The notes under the pieces are model-generated. The model made no database searches. It saw only the letters and a program-made list of their open reading frames with translations, and was not told the DNA's origin. A stretch of DNA of 64,000 bases from assembly GCF_040954645.1 (NCBI RefSeq), contig NC_092804.1, forward strand, positions 90,428,316 to 90,492,315. The letters run 5' to 3'. A program made the position numbers and the translations under genes. Below are positions 10,538 to 22,762 of the stretch, in pieces; position 1 is the stretch's first letter, and each line of letters opens with the position of its first letter. Source of the DNA: Diabrotica undecimpunctata. Taxonomy: Eukaryota > Arthropoda > Insecta > Coleoptera > Chrysomelidae.

Positions 10538-11400
10538 AGCTTAAATTTGAACCATGACATAAAACTGTTCGAAAGTGAAAGAAGAAGAGCCTATCAGCCT
10601 ACGCATATGATATTTAGCGCTTTTTACTGAAGCTTCCCAGATCCCAGCCCAATGAGGAGATCTAGGGGGAATAAACTTCCATGAGATTTAATTTTCTGAC
10701 AGGTATTCCACAATGGTTTGAGAATTCGACTTATTTTGAAAGAATTTGTATAAGTCATAAAGCTGGTTTCTTGCACCAGAAAAACATGTGGCATTGTCAC
10801 TGTAAATGACGGTTGAGTTACCACGTCGGGAAATGAACCTTTTGAGTGTTAATAGGAAGGAAGAAGTTGTTAGATCAGAAACAACCTCAATGTGCACAGC
10901 TTTGGTCACCATCCACACGAAAATGGCTATGTATGCCTTGATTTTTGGCGCTTTTCGGAGTGAAGAAGATTTTAACAGAAAGGGTCCACCATAATCTACA
11001 CCTATTTTTTGAAAGGGTTTTGTTGTAATGGACAACCTATCTCAGGTAAGTTGCCCATTAGCTGTTGTGCAGGAGTGCACGAAAATCGGAAACATGTGGT
11101 GCAGTTGCAAATAATTCATTTTGTTTCCTTTAGAGCATTGAGAGGCCAGAATTTCAACCGAAGGTTTAAGAGAACTGTTTGAGCACCAGCATGTCCGAAT
11201 CTGAGATGTTCATTTTTGATGATACGATTGACGGTATGGTTCTTGGATGGAAGCAGTATCGGATGTTTTTGCAAATAGTCTATGTCGGGACAGTTTGTAA
11301 GTCTGCCTCCAACTCTGAGAAAATTAGAAGGATCTACAAATGGTTTTAGTGAAACGATGTTTTTATTTGAAATAAATTTGTTATTTTTAGGCTCCGCAAT
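10538..11400 (-). pseudogene. pol: BEL-1 integrase, zinc-binding and catalytic core, frameshifted
   Basis: The zinc-binding stretch is readable at about 11230-11050 (HAGAQTV, then FWPLNA). The core follows: KIGVDYGGPFLLKSS with the first Asp, VWMVTKAVHIEVVSDLTTSS, VIYSDNATCFSGARNQL with the second Asp, and, in another frame at about 10660-10620, WAGIWEASVKSAKYH with the catalytic Glu. At least one frameshift near 10700 and stops near 11040 and 10545 break it. Integrase inserts element cDNA; all three acidic residues survive but not in one frame. Confidence 0.88.
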
Positions 11401-11416
11401 TTCTTTTGAGAATGCA

Positions 11417-12033
11417 TCACCACATCGCCACAGAAAGGGGTTCAGAAATTTTTTGTTTTTTACAATTAGAAATAAAACGAAATACGTACTCTACTGTACG
11501 TTTTAAGCGTGAAATATTTGAGAAACGTGAAAAAATTCTCATCCAGAAGTTGTCTCCATTAGAATTTACCACGAGGCTTATTTTTCGTTCCTCGGGCAGG
11601 TTTTCGAGAACTTTGTCATTTGCTAGATTGGAAGCATTGCAATTTTTATCTCGTAAGTATTTAGGGCCTTGCCACCAGAAATCGCTATTGAGAATTTCAG
11701 AACCAGACATTCCTCGAGAAAGAAGGTCTGCGGCATTTTGTGTAGACTTTATGTGACGCCATGTAAAGTTTTGAGTCAACTCTTGGACAAGTGCTACCCG
11801 GTAAGCCACGAAAACCGACCACCGACTTGGGTGACTGTTACACCACGACAGAGCAACCTGGGAGTCTGACCAGAGGCTGACTGAATGAAATTTTACAAGT
11901 TGGTTTTCAAAGATAGAAATTATTTTTGCAACAAGTTTTGAAAGAAGAACCATTGCGCACAGCTCAAGCCTAGGAAGTGTTACCGTCTTTAACGGAGTTA
12001 TCCTTGATTTGGAAGAAACTAATGCACATGATA
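11417..12033 (-). pseudogene. pol: BEL-1 RNase H and connection region (after the insertion)
   Basis: It reads SSKSRITPLKTVTLPRLELC, SLWSDSQVALSW, FVAYRVALVQELTQNFTWRH and NAADLLSRGMS, the RNase H signature of BEL/Pao elements (TLPRLEL, SDS-VAL-W, NPAD--SRG). Its upstream half continues at 15679 on the far side of the 3.6-kb non-LTR insert, whose 13-bp target duplication AATGCACATGATA flanks it at 12021-12033 and 15666-15678. Confidence 0.92.
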
Positions 12034-12101
12034 GCGGGTAGCGGGTAGACACTCTTTACGATCCCAGTAAAGACAGGTCTGCTTCAGGGATGCGCCCCTG
12101 C

Positions 12102-12516
12102 CATCGAGCAAAAAGACAAAAGAGGGAATCTAATCGTTATGAAAAGGCGACCAAAAAAGTGGCCTCTGATGGCCGACATATCCGGAAATGCGAATGCGCC
12201 AAATTTAAATTTTCCGACACTTATTAACAGTAGCTATAAAATAGTTTTCAGAATGTGTCTTAGACGAGAAAATTTTAATTAAATATTAACGATAACAGTC
12301 TAAAATGTGAAACAATTGTTAAAAAACTTCAATATAAATAAGATTTCATGTGACAGTTGGGACAAATAATAACATAACCCAACTAAATTTGATTTCTTAA
12401 ACAAGGAAAGACTCTCTTTCCTTGTTTAATTTGGCCTCTCAAGATGGCACTTCCTGTCTAACAATATTTTTGCCCCCACTACCTTTACATTCCCTCTTTT
12501 GTCTTTTTGCTCGATG
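12102..12516. mobile_element. 415-bp MITE with 28-bp terminal inverted repeats and 8-bp target duplication
   Basis: The ends are a perfect inverted repeat beginning CATCGAGCAAAAAGACAAAA and ending in GAGGGAAT. The flanks carry the 8-bp duplication GCCCCTGC (12094-12101 and 12517-12524). It interrupts the GC-rich leader of the non-LTR element, whose sequence reads through cleanly if the MITE and one duplication copy are removed. A hairpin with 13-bp arms lies inside (12399-12427). The 8-bp duplication fits hAT or P superfamilies; the CA start and GC-rich target recall P-type elements. Confidence 0.9.
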
Positions 12517-12524
12517 GCCCCTGC

Positions 12525-12813
12525 CCACGCGAGCTCGGCTTTTTCTCCCAATCCTCTTCCGGGAGAGAAACGGATCCTAAGCCCTAAATCCTACCCACCA
12601 ACCCAGACCTAACCAAATCCTTCCCTTCCCTCCTCAACCCGCACTGGACCAGCGTGAGGAGATAACGGTCCAAACCTTCAAGTCAATGTACAGGACAAAA
12701 AAGAAAAGACCCCCAGTGCCTAGCACTACCCAGAGTCTTGATCACGGCAGCGATCAAACAACTAACGGAAGGGGGGTGCTAAGAATCCCTGGGTAAGACC
12801 CAGCTGCCACAGG
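12525..12813 (+). other. 5' leader of the non-LTR element
   Basis: C-rich noncoding leader before the ATG at 12814, markedly richer in C and G than its surroundings. Confidence 0.7.
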
Positions 12814-15630
12814 ATGACAATTTGGCTATGCTCCTACAATATTCGAACACTGACGGACGACAATAGATTCCCAGAAATAGAAAGTGAACTAAAGGATATA
12901 AAATGGGATATCCTTGGTATATGCGAGACCAGAAGAAAAATTGATGAGTTTATAATACTAAAAAATGGCACACATTTTATGCATAAAGGTGGCGAATACA
13001 CGGGAGTGGGATTCTTGGTAAAACAAAGCCTCACACAGTGTATCGAAGAATTCAAGCCCATATCAGACAGAGTAGCATATCTCATCATCAGGATTAATAA
13101 AAGAACCACTCTGAAAGTGATCCAAGTGTACGCTCCGACCAAAAGCCACGACGATGAAGAAGTAGAAATATTTTATGATGAAATAAGAACAGCTATAGAA
13201 ACACATAAAGCAAATTACGAAATACTATTAGGAGATTTTAATGCTAAATTGGGCAAAAAAGAGGAAGATTATGAACATTTAATTGGTAACTATGGTTACG
13301 GGAAAAGAAACGATAAAGGAGAAATGCTTCTCAATTTCATGAATGAACATTACATGTACTCAATGAACTCCTTTTTCAATAAAAAACCAAGCAGAAAATG
13401 GACATTGATGAGCCCCGATAAAAAGACAAAGAATGAAATAGATTATATCTTAACGAAGAATAGAAACCTAGTAGAAGACGTATCAGTATTAAATCAGTTT
13501 GACCTAGGAAGCGATCATAGACTAATAAGAACAAAACTAATAATTAACAAAAAACTAGAAAGAAAAAGAATACATGAAAAAAGATACAAATGGACATCTG
13601 AAGAAATCAAAAATAGTGAATTTAATAAAAAGATAGCGCATGCATTAAATCAAGTTAGCATGCAGCAAATAAACTCCAATGATATTGATGATTTGAATAA
13701 CCTTTTTATCGAAACAGTGAATAAAAGCCTTCTGCAACTGAAAAAACCAAAAACAACATACAATGAATTGGACAAAGAAATATTACAACAAATAAAAAGA
13801 AGGAAGATCTTAAACAAATCTAACAAAAGGGGAACCGACGAATATAGAGAACTTAATAGGCAGATTAAAAAAGGAATTAGACAACAAAAAAGAAAAGAAA
13901 ACGAAAAATTAATAACAACAACTATTGAAAAAAATAAGAGTATGAAATGCCTCAGACCGACACTAGGACGACGTCAGATGATATCATTAATGGGAAAAGA
14001 CGAAAATGAAATCACAACTAGAGAAAACATACTGACACGAATAGAAGAATTTTACACAGAACTTTACAGAACACATTAACAAGATGATGAGATCAGACCA
14101 GCACGGAAACTAATAAAAAATGTTGGATCAGAAATAATGCCAAAAGTAACAATTTCGGAGGTAACTACAGCATTGGAAAACATGAAGAGAAATAAAGCTG
14201 CAGGAGAAGATAATATTACCACAGATATGATATTAGAAGGAGGTAAGGAACTAATTGCAATTGTAACTAAGCTTGTGGACTGTTGTTTACATCAAAGCAA
14301 AGTCCCTAAGAGCTGGAACAACTCTAAAGTAATCTTATTACACAAGAAAGGCGATAGTCGAAAATTGGAAAACTACAGACCCATCAGCCTACTGTCACAC
14401 CTGTTTAAAATACTCACCAAAGTCATAACTACTCGACTAACAAGGAAATTAGACGAATACCAACCATATGAACAGGCAGGTTTTAGAAAAGGCTATTCAA
14501 CTTCCGATCACCTGTTAACCACAAAAATATTAATAGAAGAATGTAACGAATACAAGTTTTCAGTTTTTCTAGCATTTGTAGACTACGAAAAAGCTTTCGA
14601 TACCATAGAACACACGGCCGTAATAAACACAATGCAAAATTGTAGAATAGACAGCAGATATATCAACTTAATAAAAGAAACTATGAACCAAGCTACAGCT
14701 ACATACTACCTAAATGAAAATGAACACACGAACCCTGTACCATTAAACAGGGGAGTCAAACAGGGAGATACTTTATCACCCAAACTGTTCACCTTAGTTT
14801 TGGAGGACGTTTTTAAAAACCTAAATTGGAAATATAAGGGAATAAACATCAATGGTCGCTACCTCAGTAATCTACGATTTGCAGATGACATAATCCTGAT
14901 AGCTACTGACCTACAAGAAATGCAAACCATGCTTTTAGAACTACATACCGAATCTTCTAAAATAGGACTGAAAACGAATTTAAACAAAACAAAAGTCATG
15001 CACTCCGAAGACACCGTGACAATAATAAACGATAAAGTTATAGAAAAAGTGGAAGAATATATATATACTTAGGACAAAAAATAATACTAAATAGGGAAAT
15101 TCAAACTGAAGAAATAAAAAGAAGAAGAAAGTTAGCTTGGGCAGCATTCGGTAAACTGAACTATATACTCAGAAATCAACAAATTCAATTACATCTTAGA
15201 TCTAAAGTTTTTGATGCATGCATTATTCCGATATTAACTTATGCGGCACAAACATGGACAATCACAAAAAAGAATATGAATTATACTTAGAGTCACTCAA
15301 CACGCGATGGAAAGAGCAATGCTAGGTATATCACTTAGGGACAAGAAAACAAACACATGGATAAGACAGAAAACCAAAGTCACCGATGTGGTGCAAAAAT
15401 CGTTAAAGTTGAAATGGGAATACGCCGGACATGTAGCTAGGAGCGATCTAAACAAATGGCACAGATCAATTTTAACCTGGAGACCATACCAACACAAAAG
15501 ACCCAGAGGCAGACCTCCTATGAGATGGACAGATGATCTGAAAAGGACTGCCGGGAAAAATTGGCTACAAGTAGCGTACAATAAAAAACAATGGAAAGGA
15601 AGACTTGAAGAGGCTTATGTTCAGATGTAG
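12814..15630 (+). pseudogene. Non-LTR endonuclease-reverse transcriptase, one stop and two frameshifts
   Basis: A single protein that nicks target DNA and copies its RNA. The endonuclease domain (residues about 1-260) shows CSYNIRTL, ILLGDFNAKLG, EIDYILTKNR and GSDHRLIRTKL, the apurinic-type catalytic motifs. An in-frame TAA at 14077 separates it from the RT domain: WNNSKVILLHKKGDSRKL with YRPISLLSHLFK, FLAFVDYEKAFD, NRGVKQGDTLSPKLF and LRFADDIILIA (catalytic FADD). A 2-base expansion in a TATATA run near 15062 shifts the frame, restored near 15283. The C-terminal part ends in RGRPPMRWTDDLKR, common in insect elements of this type. Confidence 0.92.
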
Positions 15631-15665
15631 ACGTGAATGGCTAGACGAAGAAGAAGAAGAAGAAG
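15631..15665 (+). repeat. (GAA)n tail of the non-LTR element
   Basis: ATGGCTAGAC is followed by GAAGAAGAAGAAGAAGAA, then the target duplication. A microsatellite tail of this kind marks the 3' end of the element. Confidence 0.85.
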
Positions 15666-15678
15666 AATGCACATGATA

Positions 15679-16600
15679 TGGTTTCATCGGCATAGAAAGT
15701 TCTTAGGTATACGCATGCGCCATAAGCTGCCAAGCTGCTGTCTGAAAATCCATGAAGCTCAACCTTTAGAATTACTTTTTCAGAAAAGTAGAAACGAGAA
15801 ATTTTTAAATTTTTTAATTGTGACGTAAAGTCCTGTAGAAACTTGTTCCAATCGTTTAGAATAGTTTTGTCCAAAATTTCTGTGTCCCAGTGAATTTTTT
15901 GCAGATAGAGTTTCTGCATAAGCATTTTGCCTTTAACAATGAACGGATTGATGAGTCCCAGAGGGTCGAAACATTGTGCTAATGCAGACAGGATTTTTCT
16001 TTTTGTTACTGGTGGGCAGAAATTATTTTCGGGGACGGAAATTGTTATTTGGTCTTCCGCAAGGTCCCATTTTAGGCCTAGAACTTTGCTGGAAGTAGAA
16101 TCGAAATTTAGGTAATATTCCTGAGTAGTATTTTTTGAATGTTCTGGATTGATTTGTTGTAGGAATATGGATGAATTTGAATGAAATTTATGTAATGTAA
16201 AACAATGGCGGTTTAGAACAGAATTTAATTGCTGAAGTATTTCGAGCAATTCTTCACTAGTATTTGACCCACATAAACCATCATCTACGTAAAATTGGGT
16301 TTCGAGAAAATGTGAGGCCAATGGGAATTGAATTTTATTTTTATTTGAAATCTCTTACAAACCTCTCGTCGCAAGAAATGGGGCGCTGTTTGTCCCGTAT
16401 GTAACAGTATTAAGTTGAATACATTTTATAGAGTCGTGGGTATTGTCCCTCCACAGAATATTTTGTAGAAAGCGTTGATCTTTGTTGATCCACGTCTGTG
16501 GAAACATTTTTTGAATATCACAGGAAAATATGAATTTGTATTGCCTGAAACGAACCAGAATATCGAATAGGTCAGGTTGCTCCTTTTAATGAAATGTCGT
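15679..16600 (-). pseudogene. pol: BEL-1 reverse transcriptase, C-terminal two thirds
   Basis: Minus-strand RT of the BEL/Pao type. Around 16290 the catalytic QFYVDDGLCGSNT is clear (YVDD, the BEL form), followed by QLNSVLNRHCFTLHKFHSN, KVLGLKWDLAEDQI and KRKILSALAQCFDPLGLINP, a very conserved BEL stretch, and HGFSDSSLAAYGACVYLR entering RNase H. Stops near 16325 and 16590 separate it from the N-terminal RT half. Upstream motifs IQKMFPQ and YGTNSAPFLATR are readable at 16380-16520. Confidence 0.92.
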
Positions 16601-17340
16601 TCAGACTTTTTCTTGTAGAGCTTTTACTAGTATCCATGACGACACGCAAAGTTGTACTTTTATTTGTTCATTGATGACACACAAATGTGGAATAAAATAT
16701 TTTTTGTCCGAATTCTCATTCACGAACGAAAGCGGTACATATTCAGCATGCCCTGAAGAAATATATGTGTCAATGAAGTTTTTGTACTCGAAAAATAATT
16801 TTTTATCTTTTTGGAATTTATTTTCGAGCGACAGAAAACGCCGTTTGGCTATGGGAAATGAATCACCCAGTAATTTGTGTTCTTGTGCACTTTTTAATGG
16901 AATATTTACTTCAAAGCGTCCATTTTCAAGGATATTTGTTGTAGTTTGGAATATTTGTTCGGCCAGCTCGTCAGCTTCCGACAGAATAGGTTTTTGAGAA
17001 AGTTCTTCCATGTTCCAAAATTTTGTGAGCAGCTCATCCGTGCTACACGTAGAAAGTAGAGCAACCTCTCGGACAAGTTCTCGGAGTAACAATCGGACCG
17101 TTAAAGGGTTTCCGTTTTTGTCGAAAATGGTGACTTTGGCCGTAGCGAGAAGTATGTTTAAATTTTTTACGGACAAAGCAGAAAAAGAATTTGTAAAAGG
17201 TTCTTGCCCTTGAACCGAAGGACCTTGAAAATTTGAATTAGATGAATGCTCGCGTTCGTAATTGTTTGAATTTGTAGAAGTTGACGGACTTTCATTGTTA
17301 TGAGTAGTAGAAAAGAAATAATTTTTACCCGAAATTATGC
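16601..17340 (-). pseudogene. pol: BEL-1 protease remnant fused to the RT N-terminus by an internal deletion
   Basis: The protease entry strand NILLATAKVTIFDKNGNPLTV and RLLLR is present, but the DSG-type active site that should follow is missing. The reading frame goes straight into LLTKFWNMEELSQKP, the start of the BEL polymerase region, then NGRFEVNIPLKSAQEHKLLG and GHAEYVPLSFVNENSDKKYF. The peptidase core therefore appears deleted in frame, which would make Gag-Pol processing impossible for this copy. Confidence 0.82.
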
Positions 17341-18410
17341 CTACCTTGGCAGTTTACGCAGAGACCTTTTATCTTTTGAATTTACGAATTTTGTTTTGTC
17401 ATCATGGTGAATGTTTTTGAAAAATTGACATTTATAAATTTTATGTCCTTGTTTTTTGCAGTAAATACAATAAAAGTCAGAAACTAAATTATTTGAAATA
17501 TTATTTTTATTTGAATGCTCTGATGTGTTATTACTGTATGCATGATGTGAAACTTTTACATTTTTGGTTTGCCTAGTATTTGTATTTTCCAGAACAATGC
17601 ATCTTTTTTCTAGAAATTTAAGAAAAGCATCTAAATTTGGTACATCTGTATGATTTCGCTCAGTTTCAAAAAGTCTCCTTGTTGAAAAGTCTAATTTGCT
17701 TTCTAGGAGAAAAACTAAAATTATATCAATGAGCTCTGAACTTGAAAATTGAAATTTTTTTAGCAGTTGCATATTTTTTGTTACAGTAGTTAGAAAATTT
17801 CTGAGGATCTGCGGTGAGCTGTTATCATTATAGGAATGTCTAGAATTTCTGTTAAATAAGAATTTATGATTGTGACCTTATTTTGATAGCGGTTTTTTAG
17901 AATATCCAAAGCAATTGAAAAATTTTCATTGGTGACTTTCAAAGAAGCCACCAACTTTAGAGAATCACCCTGTACGTAACATTTTAAGTAAAGAAATCTT
18001 TGGATGTCAGAAAGGGACTGATTTTTTATTATCAGTGTGTCGAATAGTTCATAGAAGCTTTCAAAATCACTTACGTGTCCAGAAAATTTGTTTAACTGAT
18101 TTCTGGGAGTTTTACGGCCATTTGTTTAGTAGCGCTCCCTGTATTGGTAATTTCCAATGATTTAATCGAGTTTTGAATTTTTGAAAGCGTCGCAAAATTA
18201 TTTTCTTCAAACAAAGCACGATCACATGCTTGAGAATCGTCCAGGAATTCAATTTCATCCTGTACGCTGTTGAAGTCAGAGGAAAGGTCTTTTAACCTAT
18301 CTTCTCGTGTTTTGAATGAGAAAACATCTTTTTCCGAGTCGTGGTTTATTTCTAGCCACGTTTGAATTCTACCAACAGAATCTAGAATGGAATGCTTCTT
18401 TTTTGTTCAT
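17341..18410 (-). pseudogene. gag: BEL-1 Gag (DUF1759-like) with one CCHC knuckle, broken
   Basis: The minus-strand ATG at 18410 begins MNKKEAFHSRF and meets a stop after about 14 codons. Further on, FSGHVSDFESFYELFDTLI and LKCYVQGDSLKLVASLKV are the typical capsid-like core of BEL Gag proteins. A frameshift near 17790 leads into the open part 17772-17341, which ends with the zinc knuckle CIYCKKQGHKIYKC (CX2CX4HX4C). The protein would form the particle and package RNA. Confidence 0.88.
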
Positions 18411-18947
18411 TTATTTAAACCTTTATTGCTCATTGTAATAACTTTAATTTGTTTATTTTTGAAGAAAAATATTATTTATTATTTTTTTAATTAATTAATT
18501 CTGAATTTTTAATTTTAACAAGCACGCAATAAGCAAAACTAAAAATTCAACCCTGAGTAGGTATTTAACAATGTTTAACTTTATAAAAACACTAATTTGC
18601 ACTGGATTTTTGAAAAATAACTTTTTGAATTTATATAGAAAAGTTTGTTTTTGTACGTCACCCCTGGGTTCTTGGTACTTGAATGTGGTCTGCCTCTCCC
18701 TCTCTGGAATCAGCTAGTCCTAGAACAGCATTTATTGAAGTAATCACTGGTTTTTTAAACTATCACTGTTTTGTTTATCGAATGTTTATTTCTCCGTAGA
18801 ATAAATAACGCGCTTACTATGTCTCTAGGAATTATTGTCTATCGACGGGAATATTCGAAAACGCGAAACTTTTAATGTCTTTTTGAATGCACAGAATGAT
18901 AGAAACTTGGATTGAGTGTTTTTAGGCCAGAAAGTAGGATCAAAAAT
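18411..18947 (-). other. BEL-1 5' untranslated leader
   Basis: AT-rich noncoding stretch between primer site and gag, without open frames of note. Confidence 0.7.
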
Positions 18948-18966
18948 CCGGATCGAAGCAACCAAA
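18948..18966 (-). promoter_or_regulatory. BEL-1 primer binding site
   Basis: Reading away from the 5' LTR on the minus strand: TTTGGTTGCTTCGATCCGG. It contains TGG two bases after the LTR end, as expected for pairing with a tRNA 3' CCA end. The tRNA was not assigned. Confidence 0.7.
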
Positions 18967-19484
18967 TGGAGGGGTGCCGGTGTTCAACACCCCTTCAGGT
19001 AGAGTCTTGAATGAAATCAGTGTCTCTTTCAGCGGTTTGCACTTGCTGTAAGTCCAATGTTCCGCTAGCCTTCGAAAGGTCAGTAGAGAAACTTAGATAG
19101 ACTCTTAAAATGTGCTGTGATCTGGCCTGTTTGAAAAGGTTGACAAAATGAAATAAAACACTTGCTTTTTTAGCTAGAATTGTAATGAAAAACTTTTAAA
19201 AGGGGCAAGAAATAGGAACTTATAGTATTAACAGTGAGTGAATTATTGTAAAGAACCTAATTAGAAAATGTATACAGGTTACCAAACTTCCGAAAACACC
19301 ATAACGAGATCTTCACATTACGGTCCCGGTTTATTTTGCGTAACTTTTAGCGTGGAGAAGGACTCTCCGAAAATTAACAGGTCTTTACCCTAAGAACGTC
19401 GCTAACTCACTGGTGCCGCTAACCCCCGAAAATACAGGACCCTTAAGCTAGCGGGGACATATGAGCGGAATCCAATTTAACCTA

Positions 19485-20395
19485 CGTAATATTTTTTCAC
19501 CAATTTTTCACTAATTTATTACCACCCTAATAATTTTTCACCACCAAACCAACCTTAAGGGGAGCGATTCTGCTGGCTTAAGATTCAAGCTAGCAGAATT
19601 CAAAAAAGAAACTTTTTGTTGATGGCATATTTTTTCACCCATTTTTCACTAATTTATTACCACCCTAATAATTTTTCACAACCAAACCACCCTTAATGGG
19701 AGCGATTCTGCTGGCTTAAGGTTCAAGCTAGCAGAATAATAAAATAAAAAATCTTTTTGTTGATGGCATATTTTTTCACCAATTTTTCACTAATTTATTA
19801 CCACCCTAATAATTGTTCACCACCAAACCAACCTTAAGGGGAGCGATTCTGCTGGCTTAAGGTTCAAGCTAGCAGAATTAAAAAAAAAACTTTTTGTTGA
19901 TGGCATATTTTTTCACCAATTTTTCACTAATTTATTACCACCCTAATAATTTTTCACCACCAAACCCCCCTTAATGGGAGCGATTCTGCTGGCTTAAGGT
20001 TCAAGCTAGCAGAATTAAAAAAAAAACTTTTTGTTGATGACATATTTTTTCACCCATTTTTCACTAATTTATTACCACCTTAATAATTTTTCACCACCAA
20101 ACCACCCTTAATGGTAGCGGTTCTTCTGGCTTAAAGTTCAAGATGGCAGAATTAAAAAAAAAAACTTTTTGTTGATGGCATATTTTTTCACCCATTTTTC
20201 ACTAATTTATTACCACCCTAATATTGTTTCACCATTAAACCACCCTTAACGGGAGCCATTCTGCTGGCTTGCGGTTCAAGCTAGCAGAATTAAAAAAACA
20301 TATTTATAATATACCACAGTGTTTTGCTAGGTTTTTACGAATTTATTACCATCCTAGTAATTTTTCACCCCTTAACTACCCCTTGTGAAAAGTCA
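19485..20395. repeat. Left arm tandem array of the foldback element (about six 139-bp units)
   Basis: Units contain TTTTTCACTAATTTATTACC, then CCACCAAACC, GGGAGCGATTCTGCTGGCTT and CAAGCTAGCAGAATT, followed by an A run and CTTTTTGTTGATGGCATA. About six copies occur, the last ones degenerate. Confidence 0.9.
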
Positions 20396-21480
20396 ATAAT
20401 TGTGTTAGATTAAAATTTAAGGAGAAATTTTTTTTTTCGAATTTACTGTCCACTACTTATAACTGAAATAAAAAAGTGTTTTGTTAAGTTTATACTAAAC
20501 TTTGACCATCCTGATAAATTTGCTCCCATAAACCTATTCGAAAACTTTCCTACTAGCTGAATATTTGAACCAGCAAAATAAGAAAAAAACGTATTTTTGA
20601 AATACCTCAGTATTCTACCAAGTTTTTACTAATTTATTACCACCCTAGTAATTTTTCACACCTAAACTATCCCTTGTAATAAGTCAATAATTCTGTTAGG
20701 TTAAAATTTAACGTGAAAAAATCTTTTTTTACAATTTCACTATCCTCTACTTATAACTGACATAAAAAAGTATTTTTACCCTGATAAGTTTCCATCTCTA
20801 AACCAATCTTATTTGGAAACGTTCCTGCTAGCTTAATATTCGAGCCAGCGCAATTAAAAAAAAAATATTTATGATATACCACAGTGTTTTGCTAAGTTTT
20901 TACGAATTTATTACCAACTTAGTAATTTTTTATTACTTTACTAACCCTTAGTGGAAGTCAATAGTTCTGCTACGTTTAAATTAAAGGTGAAAAAGTTTTG
21001 TTTTATAATTTTACTAAATACTATTTATAAATAAAATAAGAAACTCTCTGGTTAGTTTTTACTAAATGTTAACCAACTTCACCAATTCCACCATCTACAC
21101 ATTTACGCTGGTTGAATGCAAAGCAAATCTTTTCGGAAATATGAGATACTACAGTATTATGCTAGATTTGTACTAATACATTACCATCCTAGTAATTTTT
21201 CACCCTTCAACTACCCTCTATGAGGAGTCAATAATTCTACTACGTTAAAATTTAAGGTGATAAAAAATCTATTTTTATAATTTTACTGTATTCTACTTGT
21301 AACTGAAAATATATATTGCTTGCCTCAGTTAATGGGAAACATTCAACAAGATACACATTGACGCTAGGTGAATAAAAAATCTTTTTGAAAACACAAGAGT
21401 GCTCTGCTAGAATTTTACTATATTTTTACCAGCCTAGTCATGTTTTTCTCAACTACCCTAATTGAAAAACATTTTCAAAT
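20396..21480. repeat. Inner degenerate tandem repeats of the foldback element
   Basis: Related, longer units of very roughly 280 bp carry AATTTATTACCA, CTAGTAATTTTTCAC and GTCAATAATTCTG at about 20330, 20630, 20900 and 21170. They have no matching array on the right side, so the two halves are asymmetric. Confidence 0.7.
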
Positions 21481-22762
21481 GTTATTCTATATTAACTAAT
21501 ATTTATTTTTTCAATGTTTAAATATTAAAAATATGAAAACACTTTATCCCAAAAACTATAAATTTTACCTCTTTTAAAAAATTGACTCTGGTTCGAGTCG
21601 TATTACATGGCTAAGCGAAATCGAATCGTTAGTCCCTTTTATAAATATAAAATAACTGAAATCAAGTTGAGTTTTAGTAAATACAATGGAATTTTTATAT
21701 TTCACAGAATAAATTACCAGGTAAGAAATATTCAAATTGAAATAATTTTATTACGTCTATTACATCATTTATCTGATTGTAAAGGAGGGTCGTCGGGACC
21801 GTGCGCACCTATTGTTAAAAGATTTGTATTCATTAGGTAGATGAAAATTTGAAAAATAATTTAAGTATTTAATATTTTAATATTATTTAAATAAGAAGAG
21901 TATTAACGATTGGTCAAAACATAATTTTAAGATTAGGTGTATAACATAAAGAATTTATATTGGAAAACATTTTAGGATATAAATATTTTAAGTAGGTATA
22001 TTCAAATGAAACCGAAATTACCGGTTGGTCAGAACAGCTGATATAGATTATTTGCGTAGTAAAATAAATTTATAGTAGCAGCATTTTAAAAATTTAAAGA
22101 TATTTGTATTTCAATTCTTTGTCGATTTTTCATTCATTGTCAGTTGAATATAGGTAAAAATTTTCTTTGCTTTTTTATAAATTAATTTACGAATTAATTC
22201 TAACCTTGATATCGTCTTTTATGTCTTTTGTTTAGTATATTGTTTAAAACTAAGTCTAACTTTCCACGGTCCATCGATTCATCTAGCAATAATTCTTTTA
22301 CTAGATAACGCAGAGCAGTCATTTTATTATTAAAAAGTCTATAACTGTTCTTATTCTATAAAACCGATCTTCAGGAATAACATTCGGTCCTATTGGATTA
22401 TGGATGAAGATTAAGCACCTTAAAATTATAAGAAAAAGATCTCTTCCGATGTTCTGCAAAAAAGATTTTAAGTTGAATAGTGGATCTGTTTTCCAATAAC
22501 CCTCCAATCTTGAAATCCGTATGTGTCAGTGTGGAAGATAATTCTCATAAATACTAGAAATTCAAATAAGGAAAGTAGTTTACATCTTTAAATGCTAGAA
22601 TTTACACAAACACCAACTTTTTTATATGCTAAACATTGCAATATTGTTGTTTTGTACATTGCCTATTTTTTAACAAAATTTTACAACTTAAAAAAGGATC
22701 ATTCCCGTGAGTTGGCTGTATATCATATATGTAGTTAAAAAACTCGAACATTGAAGTAAAAC
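21481..22762. other. Unique centre of the foldback element
   Basis: About 1.3 kb of AT-rich sequence without a recognisable transposase. A 77-codon open frame at 21607-21840 has no features I can assign. Confidence 0.55.

Larger units (their letters stand above)
12034..15665 (+). mobile_element. RTE-like non-LTR retrotransposon inserted in BEL-1
   Basis: Flanked by the 13-bp target duplication AATGCACATGATA. It starts GCGGGTAGCGGGTAGACACT, a GC-rich 5' leader, and ends in a (GAA)n tail. It carries an endonuclease-reverse transcriptase gene and a nested MITE in the leader. The microsatellite tail, short 3' UTR and single apurinic endonuclease-RT protein suggest an RTE-type clade; the clade is inference. 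It appears full length, with a pseudogenised ORF. Confidence 0.88.

Noticed and set aside
21590..21620. tRNA or SINE B-box (GGTTCGAGTCG)
   Set aside because: No A-box at the right distance and no cloverleaf; a chance match.
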